41,922 bases of DNA from Micromonospora lutea (lineage in GTDB: Bacteria; Actinomycetota; Actinomycetes; Mycobacteriales; Micromonosporaceae), in assembly GCF_016863535.1 (NCBI RefSeq), contig NZ_BOPB01000019.1, forward strand, positions 1 to 41,922, read 5' to 3'. Position 1 is the stretch's first letter, and each line of letters starts with the position of its first letter. Positions 1 to 8,500 of the stretch are shown here, in pieces. A program made the position numbers and the translations under genes. The notes beneath the pieces were generated by a model. That model had not been told where the DNA came from. It worked only from the letters and a program-made list of their open reading frames with translations, and did not search any database.

Positions 1-2448
1 ACCACCACCGAGCAACCCGCCCACCTCGACGCCGGTCCCCGCGCGGGGATGGCCCGAGCCCCGTACCGACCGTCGTCCGCGCAGCGCCGACTCTGGCTGG
101 CCCAGCAACTCGCCCCCTCGCGTACCGACTACCACGTGCCGTTGCTCGCCCGCCTGCACGGACCGCTCGACGCCGCCGCCCTGCGCGGTGCCCTCACCGC
201 CCTGGTCGCCCGGCACGACGTGTTGCGCACCCGCTTCACGCTGACCGGCGACGGGTTGTCGCAGGTCGTCGACCAACCCGCTCCGCTCGCCGTGAGCGAG
301 GACGCGATGCCGGACCACGGGGCCGAGTACGACCTGCCGGCCCGGCTCGGCCGACCGTTCGACCTGGGCGACGAGTGGCCGATCCGGGCTCACCTGCGCC
401 GCGAGGGGCCGGATCGACACCTGTTGCTGCTCATGCTGCACCACGTCGCCTCGGACGGCTGGTCAGGCGGGGTGCTGCTGCGTGACCTGGCCGAGCTGTA
501 CCGCGCCGCCCGCGACGGCACACCAGCGAGGTTGCCGCAGGTACCGCTCCGCTTCGTCGACTACGCCGCGTGGGAGACCGACCCGGAGCGGATGGCCGGC
601 TGGGAGGGGCAGCTCGGACACTGGCGGGACCACCTCACCGACGTCCCGACCGTGGGGCTGACCCGGACCGGTCCGCCGGCGGCTCCGCCACCGGCGGACC
701 GGTCCGGGTCGAGCGTGCCGATCCCGATCGACGACCGGCTCCGCGCCGGCATCGCCGATCTGGCCCGGCAGGCGTCGGTCACTGTGTTCAACGTGCTACA
801 CGCGGCGCTCGCCGTCCTGATCGCCCGTGAATCGGGCACCACTGAGGTCCGGGTCGGCACCGACGTGGCACACCGGGACCGCCCGGAACTGCTCGACCTG
901 GTGGGACCCCTGGTCAACCAGGTCGTCCTGGCCACCGACCTCCGCCCGGGGACAACTCCCCGCGCCGCCGTACGGGCCGCCGCCGACGCCCGATCGACCG
1001 CGCTGGCGCACGCCGAGGTGCCGTACGAGCAGGTCGCGCGCAGCGCCGGCCGGCCGGGGGAACCACTGTTCACCACCAAGATCGTGTACGAGGACTCGAT
1101 CCTGCCCCGCCAACTCGGCGATCTGACCGTCGAGTTCGTCACGGTGCCTCAGCAGCGGGCAAAGTTCGACACCACGCTCTTCTTCTGGGCCGACGACGAC
1201 ACCCTCACCGGCGTGCTCCAGTTCGCCCACGATGTGCTCGACGAGGCCGGCGCGGTACGCATTCGGGATGCCTACCTGGCGACCCTGCGCCGGTTCGTGA
1301 CCTCACCGGACGGCCCGATCGACGGTTGGGAAGGAAACGACACACCCATGCAGCAGCCCTCGCCACAGCCCACCGGACCGGTCGGTCTGCGCGCCGTACG
1401 TCCCCGCCCGATCTCCCTCACCGATGCCACCCCGCCGCCGGAAACCGCACCACCGGTCCCGGTGACGGCGGACGGCGTGCTGCCCCGGCTGGTGACCGCC
1501 CCGCCGGGCCGGCCCGGCCTGGCCGCCTTCGTCGAGCGGCACCGCGGCCGGATCGACGAGGTGCTGCCGGTCGCCGGTGCGGTGCTGTTCCGTGGCTTCG
1601 CCGTCGACTCGGCCGAGACCTTCGAGGCCGCCGCCGCGCAGCTCTGCACAGACCTGTTCACCGAGAACGGCGAACATGTCCCGGTGCTCGACTCCGGCCA
1701 CGTGCAGACCCCGGTCTTCTTCCCGCCCGAGCGCAAACTCCTCTGGCACAACGAAAACTCCTTCAACGCGCGGTGGCCGCACCGGCTGGTGTTCTGCTGT
1801 CTGCGGCCGGCGGACTCCGGCGGCGAGACGCCCCTGGTCGACGGCCGCAAGCTGTACGCACGCCTCGACCCCGCGCTGCGCCGGCGGTTCAGCGAACGGC
1901 AGGTCCGCTACGAGCGCTGCTACCAGCGGGGCGTCGGACTGACCTGGCAGCAGGTCTTCGGCACCGACGACCGGGCCGAGGTGGAGCGGGTCTGCGCCGC
2001 GCAGGACATGCGGTACGAGTGGCTTCCGGGTGACCGGTTGCGCACCATCTGCGTCCGCCCCGCCGTGGTGGCTCACCCGGTCACCGGTGAGCCCTGCTGG
2101 TTCACCCAGGCCCAGCACTGGCACCCGTACTGTCTCGACGAGGTCACCCGGGCCGGGCTGCGGGCCATGTACGGCGACGACGCACTGCCCCGGGACTGCC
2201 GGTACGGCGACGGATCGCCGATTCCCGACGAGGACATGGCCGAGGTACTGGCCGCGTACGCCGACCTGGAGGTCACGTTCGCGTGGCAACCCGGCGACGT
2301 GCTGCTTGTCGACAACGTCGCCACCGCGCACGCCCGCAATCCGTTCCACGGCGAACGCACCCTGCTGGTCGCCCTCGGCGATCCCGGATCATTCGCCGAC
2401 GTTCGACTGTCGAGGGAGACCGGCGGCCTGCCGGAGGAGGCATCATGA
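1..2448 (+). CDS. NRPS condensation domain fused to TauD/SyrP-like Fe(II)/2OG oxygenase (5' partial)
   Basis: The reading frame is open to the left edge, so the protein may begin upstream; the first Met in the window is at 49 and is preceded by 16 linker-like codons. Counting from that Met, an LCL-type condensation domain fills about residues 5-430, with an AQRRLW motif, an intact HHVASDG active site near 131 and a DYAAW motif. After a Pro-rich linker (about 435-480), a clavaminate-synthase/TauD fold runs to the end: H-x-E iron ligands in LLWHNEN near 566 and a distal His in TAHARNPF near 760, followed by an Arg expected to bind 2-oxoglutarate. SyrP-type relatives beta-hydroxylate carrier-bound Asp. 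The partner here is probably the Asn-loading module of the next gene, whose ATG overlaps this stop. Fusion of C and TauD without an adjacent A or T domain in view is unusual. Confidence 0.88.
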   Translation, partial: TTTEQPAHLDAGPRAGMARAPYRPSSAQRRLWLAQQLAPSRTDYHVPLLARLHGPLDAAALRGALTALVARHDVLRTRFTLTGDGLSQVVDQPAPLAVSEDAMPDHGAEYDLPARLGRPFDLGDEWPIRAHLRREGPDRHLLLLMLHHVASDGWSGGVLLRDLAELYRAARDGTPARLPQVPLRFVDYAAWETDPERMAGWEGQLGHWRDHLTDVPTVGLTRTGPPAAPPPADRSGSSVPIPIDDRLRAGIADLARQASVTVFNVLHAALAVLIARESGTTEVRVGTDVAHRDRPELLDLVGPLVNQVVLATDLRPGTTPRAAVRAAADARSTALAHAEVPYEQVARSAGRPGEPLFTTKIVYEDSILPRQLGDLTVEFVTVPQQRAKFDTTLFFWADDDTLTGVLQFAHDVLDEAGAVRIRDAYLATLRRFVTSPDGPIDGWEGNDTPMQQPSPQPTGPVGLRAVRPRPISLTDATPPPETAPPVPVTADGVLPRLVTAPPGRPGLAAFVERHRGRIDEVLPVAGAVLFRGFAVDSAETFEAAAAQLCTDLFTENGEHVPVLDSGHVQTPVFFPPERKLLWHNENSFNARWPHRLVFCCLRPADSGGETPLVDGRKLYARLDPALRRRFSERQVRYERCYQRGVGLTWQQVFGTDDRAEVERVCAAQDMRYEWLPGDRLRTICVRPAVVAHPVTGEPCWFTQAQHWHPYCLDEVTRAGLRAMYGDDALPRDCRYGDGSPIPDEDMAEVLAAYADLEVTFAWQPGDVLLVDNVATAHARNPFHGERTLLVALGDPGSFADVRLSRETGGLPEEAS

Positions 2449-5400
2449 CCGAGACCCTGCCGGCGTACCGGACGTCGCGTCAGCAACGGGACCGGTTCGC
2501 CGCCGGCCCGCCCCGGCCCGTCTCCGCCCGGATCACCATCGACGGGCCGGTCGACGCCGCGCGGTTGCGGGCAGCCGTCGCCGCCGTGGTCGAACGGCAC
2601 GAGGCGATCCGCGCGGTGCTGCGTTCCGCCGCCGCGCCCGACGGTGTCGTCCAGCAGATCCTGCCGACCGCGCGGGCGTGGGCGTGGGGCGAGGGCCCGC
2701 TCGACGCCGAACGGGGGCCGCTGCTGCGGGCGGTCCTCACGTCGGCCGCCACCGGTACGACGGAGTTGGTGCTCACCACGTACGACCGCAACGCCGACCC
2801 GGCCAGCTTGGTCACCCTCGCCGGTGAGGTGGCACGCGGTCACGCCGGGCAGGTTCCGACCGACGAGGTGGTGCAGTACCCGCAGTACGCCCAGTGGCAG
2901 CACGACCTGGCGCACGAGCCCCTCCCGCCGGCCGAGCCGGTGAGCGGGCCACCGCTGCCGTTCGTCGCCGACGGCGAGGACGACGAGCCGGACCAGGACC
3001 ACCCGGTCGTGGTCGACGGGATCGGATCCGCGCTGGCCGGTCTGCATCGGGACGACCTCGGGGCCACCGTCCTGGCCGCGTGGGCCGCCCTGCTGACCCG
3101 GCTCAGTGACACCACCAGCGTCACGGTGGCGGTGCTCGGCGACGGTCGCGCCGGGACGGAACTCGACGGGGCGGTCGGCCCGTACGCGCACTACCTACCG
3201 GTTACCGTGCCGGTACCCGCGCAGGTCAGCGGCGGCGCGCTCGTCGCCGCCGGAAGCGCTGGGATCCGTGCGGCGCGGAGCTGGCAGGACCGCTCGGACG
3301 CCCCCGAGCTGCCGCCGGACCTGCCGGCCCTGGCCCTGGTCGACCTGGCCGGGACCCCGCCGGTCGCCGGCCACCGGGTGACCGGGGTGTCCTGCCCGCC
3401 GCCGCCCGGTCCGATCGGTCTGATCGTCGAGCGCACCGGCGACGCCGTGGCGCTGCGGGTCCACCTGCGCCCGGGTCGGTTCCTACCGGGGACCGGACCG
3501 GTGCTCGCCGACCAGCTCGGGGCGGTGCTGTCCCACCTGCTCTCCGCGCCGGACCGCCCGGTCGGGGCCGCCGACCTGTTCACCCTCCGCACCCGGAACC
3601 TGCTCGACACGGTGCGGGCACAGCGTACGGAGTCGCCGGACGGCCCCGCCGACATTCTCGGTCAGATCGCCGAGCAGGTCCGGCGTGATCCACAGCGGCC
3701 GGCGGCCGGCGACGCGCAGCGGACGCTCAGCTACGCCGAGCTCGACGACGAGTCGACGCGGCTCGCAGCGCACCTGCGTGGGCGGGGGGTGGGCCCGGGC
3801 GAGCTGGTGGCGATCTGCCTCGAACCCGGATGCGACGCACTAGTCGCGATCGTCGCGGTCATGCGCGCCGGCGCCGCCTGGCTCCCCGTCGACCCGGAGT
3901 GGCCGGTCGCCCGGACCCGGCGTGTCATCCGCAGCTCCGGCAGCTCGGTGCTGGTCAGCACCAGTCGTCTGCTGACCGCCGGTGCACCGGCCGCCGCGGA
4001 TGGCACAGTCGTCCGGTTGGACCACGACGACTGGCGTGAGGCGGTGCCGGCGGCGGGAGCCCCGACCGTGCCGGACGGCTGCGACCTGGCGTACGTCATG
4101 TACACCTCCGGTTCCACCGGCACGCCGAAGGGCGTCGCGGTCACCCACCGGGGGCTCGGGAACTACCTGCGGTGGGCGCGGCAGGCGTACCGGCTCGGCC
4201 CGGACACCGTCTCCCTGGCGCACTCCCCGTTGAGTTTCGACCTGACCGTCACCTCCCTGCTGGCGCCCCTGACGGCCGGCGGCCGGGTGCACGCCGAACC
4301 TGGTGGGGTGCGGGGACTGGTGCGCGGACTCGCCGAGCAACCGGTCACGCTGCTCAAGCTCACCCCGGCGCACCTGGGCCTGCTCAGCCGGGCGGTGCCG
4401 GCCGAGCACCTTGCCGCCCTGCGCATGGTGGTGGTCGGTGGCGAGGCGCTGACCGAGGCGGCCGTCGCGCCGTGGCGTGTGCTCGCCCCCGACGCGCTGC
4501 TGGTCAACGAATACGGCCCGACCGAGACGGTGGTGGGCTGCTGTGTGTACCCGTCCCGCGGGTCGACCGGCCGGACCGCGGTACCGATCGGCCGGCCGAT
4601 CGCCGGCACCCAGGTGCACCTGCTCGACCCGGCCGGCCGCCGGGTCGGACTGGGCTGCGTGGGTGAGCTGTACGTCGGTGGTGCCGGTGTCGCCCGGGGC
4701 TACCACCGGGCACCGGACGCCACCGCGGAACGCTTCGTGCCCGACCCGTTCGACGCCGGCCGGCGGTTGTACCGCACCGGGGACCTGGCCCGCTATCTCC
4801 CGTCGGGCGACCTGGAGTACGTCGGGCGCAACGACGACCAGGTGCAGATTCGTGGGTACCGGGTGGAGCCCGGTGAGGTCGAGTCGGTCCTCGGGCGGCA
4901 TCCGGACGTCGCCGAGGCGGCGGCGACGGTCCGCTCGGACCCACCGACACTGCACGGCTACGTGGTTGCGGCACCGGGTGCCCGTCCCGATCCGGCGGAG
5001 CTGCGCAGCTTCCTGGCCAACCGGCTGCCGGCGTACCTGGTCCCCGCCTCGGTCACGGTGGTCGCGTCGCTGCCGACGACCGCCAACGGCAAGGTGGACC
5101 GGTCCCGGCTGCCCGACCCCGGCGGCGCCACCGCCGAGGCGCGCGCGGCCGTGCACGACGCGTCGGCCGGCACTCTGGAGCAGCGGATCGCCGGCATCTG
5201 GGCGAGCACCCTCGGGGTGACCGAGGTCGGCCTCCACGACAACTTCTTCGACCTCGGTGGGCACTCGTTCCTCCTGGTCGAGCTGGCCGGTCGGCTCCGG
5301 GAGGAGTTCGGACCGGCGGTGACCGTGTTGACCGTCGTCGAGCACCCCACCGTCGCGTCGTTGGCCGCCGCCATCGGCACCCCGGGAGACGCACCCGCAG

Positions 5401-5516
5401 ACGGTCCGGGTCGGCAGCCCGAAGCCAACACCGGACCACCCACCGCGGACAGTCGCGCAGACCTTCGTCGCCGCGCCCAGGCCGCGGCCCGTGAACGGCA
5501 TGGGAGCGCCCGATGA
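2445..5516 (+). CDS. NRPS module C*-A-T, predicted to load L-asparagine, with inactive C domain
   Basis: The start is the ATG of an ATGA overlap, 4 nt after a GGAGGAGG Shine-Dalgarno (2433-2440). The protein has 1023 residues. The first 390 or so align with a condensation domain, but the HHxxxDG site near residue 110 reads YDRNADP, so both His and the Gly are lost and catalysis is not expected. The adenylation domain (about 410-900) has YTSGSTGTPKG, NEYGPTE, YRTGDLARY and NGKVDR. Reading the pocket against GrsA gives D-L-T-K-V-G-E-V-G-K. This is one change from the Asn code DLTKLGEVGK and differs at the 322/330 pair from Asp DLTKVGHIGK, so Asn is the best call. The carrier serine lies in DLGGHSF near 938. 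A probable docking tail rich in Arg/Ala follows. The intact C domain of the preceding protein may act in trans on this carrier. Confidence 0.92.
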   Translation: MTETLPAYRTSRQQRDRFAAGPPRPVSARITIDGPVDAARLRAAVAAVVERHEAIRAVLRSAAAPDGVVQQILPTARAWAWGEGPLDAERGPLLRAVLTSAATGTTELVLTTYDRNADPASLVTLAGEVARGHAGQVPTDEVVQYPQYAQWQHDLAHEPLPPAEPVSGPPLPFVADGEDDEPDQDHPVVVDGIGSALAGLHRDDLGATVLAAWAALLTRLSDTTSVTVAVLGDGRAGTELDGAVGPYAHYLPVTVPVPAQVSGGALVAAGSAGIRAARSWQDRSDAPELPPDLPALALVDLAGTPPVAGHRVTGVSCPPPPGPIGLIVERTGDAVALRVHLRPGRFLPGTGPVLADQLGAVLSHLLSAPDRPVGAADLFTLRTRNLLDTVRAQRTESPDGPADILGQIAEQVRRDPQRPAAGDAQRTLSYAELDDESTRLAAHLRGRGVGPGELVAICLEPGCDALVAIVAVMRAGAAWLPVDPEWPVARTRRVIRSSGSSVLVSTSRLLTAGAPAAADGTVVRLDHDDWREAVPAAGAPTVPDGCDLAYVMYTSGSTGTPKGVAVTHRGLGNYLRWARQAYRLGPDTVSLAHSPLSFDLTVTSLLAPLTAGGRVHAEPGGVRGLVRGLAEQPVTLLKLTPAHLGLLSRAVPAEHLAALRMVVVGGEALTEAAVAPWRVLAPDALLVNEYGPTETVVGCCVYPSRGSTGRTAVPIGRPIAGTQVHLLDPAGRRVGLGCVGELYVGGAGVARGYHRAPDATAERFVPDPFDAGRRLYRTGDLARYLPSGDLEYVGRNDDQVQIRGYRVEPGEVESVLGRHPDVAEAAATVRSDPPTLHGYVVAAPGARPDPAELRSFLANRLPAYLVPASVTVVASLPTTANGKVDRSRLPDPGGATAEARAAVHDASAGTLEQRIAGIWASTLGVTEVGLHDNFFDLGGHSFLLVELAGRLREEFGPAVTVLTVVEHPTVASLAAAIGTPGDAPADGPGRQPEANTGPPTADSRADLRRRAQAAARERHGSAR

Positions 5517-8500
5517 GTACACCGCAGACACCCCCCACCGATTCCGCGGTGCCCGCCGACGCGATCGCGGTGGTCGGCATGGCGGCCAAGCTGCCCGGCG
5601 CGCCCGACCTGCCGACCTTCTGGGCGAACCTGCGGCACGGGGTGGAGTCGATCAGCTTCTTCGGCGAGGCGGACCTGCTCGCCGACGGGTACCACCTGGA
5701 CGACATCCGGCACCCGCAGTTCGTGGCCGCGCACGGCGCGCTCGCCGACAGCGGTCACTTCGACGCGGCCTTCTTCGGTTACGCGGCCCGGGAAGCCGAA
5801 CTGATCGACCCCCAGCACCGGGTGTTCCTGGAGTGCGCCCACCACGCGCTTGAGGACGCCAACCTCGTGCCGCACCGTTACCCGGGCCGAATCGGGGTCT
5901 TCGCCGGCGCGGGCCTGAACACCTACTTCCTGCGCAACGTGCTGAGCCGGCCCGACGTGCTCGACGCCGCCGGTCCGACCCAGGTCGTCCTGGGCAGTGA
6001 CAAGGACTACCTGGCCACCCGGGTCGCCTACAAGCTTGGCCTGACCGGGCCCGGCATCGCCGTGCAGAGCGCCTGTTCGACGTCACTGACCGCAGTCGCC
6101 CTCGGTTGCCAGAGCCTGCTGAGCTACCAGTGCGACGCGGTCCTGGCAGGCGGGGTCCGGATCAGCTCCCCCCGCCGGGTCGGCTACCGCTACCTGCCGG
6201 GCGGGGTGGCCTCCGCCGACGGCCACTGCCGCGCGTACGACGTGGCGGCGCAGGGCACGGTGGGCGGCGACGGCGCGGGCGTGGTGGTGCTCAAGCGCCT
6301 GGCCGACGCGCTCGCGGCCGGTGATCACGTCCACGGGGTGATCCTCGGTTCGGCGATCAACAACGACGGTTCGGCCAAGGCGGGTTTCACCGCACCGTCG
6401 GTGGCCGCGCAGGCCGACGTCATCGGCGAGGCGCTGGAGGTCGCCGGGGTCGACGCGCGGACCGTCTCCTTCGTCGAGGGCCACGGGACCGCAACCGCGC
6501 TCGGCGACGTGGTCGAGGTCGCCGCCCTGACCCGGGCGTTCCGCCGGCACACCGACGATGTCGGCTTCTGCGCGCTGGGCTCGGTGAAGACGAACATCGG
6601 CCACCTCGACGCGGCGGCCGGCATCGCCGGCCTGCTCAAGGCGTTGCTGGCCCTGCGGCACCGGGAGATCCCGCCCCACCTGCACTTCACCGCGCCCAAC
6701 CCGGCGTTGGCGCTGGACGACAGCCCGTTCCGGGTGAACCGCACCCTCCTCGACTGGCCGGACGACGGTCGGCCCCGCCGCGCCGGGGTCAGCTCCTTCG
6801 GGCTCGGCGGCACCAACGTCCACCTGGTGTTGCAGGAGGCACCGCGGCCCGGTTCGGTCCGGCGGGAACCGGCGCAGCCGGAGCTGATCGTCGTCTCCGC
6901 CCGCTCGGCGGCGGCGTTGAACCGGTCGTCGGCGGCCTTGGCCGGGCTGCTGCGCGGTGCCGACGCACCGGCTCTGGCCGGCGTGGCCCGGACCAGCCGG
7001 ACCGGCCGGCGGGTCCTGCCGTGGCGACGGGTGGTCGTCGCCGACGACCCTGGTGTGGCGGCTGACGCGCTGGCCGCCGAGATCCCGGAGGCGGTCTTCG
7101 AGGAGTCCACCGACCGGCCCGTCGCCCTCCTGCTGCCCGGACTCACCGGCTTCGAGCCGGGAACGGGGCGCGACCTGTACGACCACGTTCCCGGCTACCG
7201 GGACGACGTGGACCACTGCGCTGGCCTGCTCGCCGATGACCTCGGCCTGGACCTGCGCACGGTGATGTATCCGGCCGACGGGGCCGACGAGCGCGCCCGC
7301 GCCGCCTTGACCCGCAACTCTGTCTCGGTGCCGGCCCTGGTGGTCACCCAGTACGCGCTGACCCGTCAGCTCCTGCGGGCCGGGGTGCGACCGGAGGCGG
7401 CAGTCGGGTTCTCGCTCGGTGAGTACGTCGCGGCGACCTTGGCCGGTGTCCTCTCCCTCGAGGACTGCATGCGGCTGGTCGCCGTGCGCGGGCGGCTCTA
7501 CGACACGTTGCCGCCGGGCGGCGCCCTCGCCGTCGGGCTCGCCGCCGAGGTGGTCGCGGCGGAGCTGCCCGGGGCACTGACCGTGGCGGCGTTCACCGGT
7601 CCGTCGTCGTGCACCGTCTCCGGACCGCCGGGTGAGCTGGCGGACCTCCGGGCCCGGCTGGACGCGCGGGACGTGCCGACCACGCCGGTGCGAACCACGG
7701 TGGCCGTCCACTCACCCGCCCTCGACGGCATCCTGGACGCGTACCGGCAGGTCTGCGCGACGGTCCGGTTCACCGCCCCGGCGAGCCCGTACGTGTCCAC
7801 ACTGACCGGTGACTGGGCGACCGCCGAGCTGGTCACCGACCCCGAGTACTGGGTCCGGCAGCTCCGCGAGCCGGTCCGGTTCAGCGCCGCGCTGCGCCGC
7901 CTGCGCGACCGGTTGCCCGAGGCCGTGCTGCTAGAGGTCGGACTGGGACACGGACTCGGTGCGCTCGCCCGCCAGCAGGGCGACACCCCACCGGCCACCG
8001 TGTCCACCCTGCACCGGGGGGCCGCGACGGTGACCGACCGCGCCGCCCTGGTCTCCGCTCTCGGGCAGCTCTGGTTGCTCGGTGTCGAGGTGGACCGGCA
8101 GCCACCGCCGGCCGGCCCACCGGTGCGGTTGCCCGGCTACCCGTTCGAGCGCGACGAGTTCTGGCTCAGCCCGGGGTCTGTCATTCCGGGGCAGGCCACC
8201 CCCGGCGCGGCGCGTCCGGTGCCGGCGGCCCCGCCGGCCCGCGCCGACCCCGCCACCTGGTTCACGATCCCCGTCTGGCGGCAGCGCCCCCGCACGGACG
8301 CCGTGGCCGTGCGCCCCGCCGGGGAACGGTGGCTGGTGCTGCGCGGACACCACCCGCTCGGCGACAGCGTCGTGGCGGAGCTGCGTGCCCGGGGTGCCGA
8401 GGTGGTGGAGGTCGCGCCCGGTCCGGCCTTCGACGCGGGCGGCCTCGAACCGGGCGGCGACGGGCCGGTGCTGGTGGACCCCGACCGGCCGGCCGACTAC

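Noticed and set aside
561..1142. Long minus-strand open frames inside the C-TauD, NRPS and PKS genes
   Set aside because: They are Arg/Ser/Pro/Gly-rich shadows of the plus-strand coding sequence with no recognisable motif; the plus-strand domains fully explain the region.
2283..2444. Upstream extension of the Asn-NRPS to an earlier Met at 2283
   Set aside because: The extension is Arg-rich and lies inside the preceding oxygenase domain; the ATG at 2445 has an ideal Shine-Dalgarno and an ATGA overlap.
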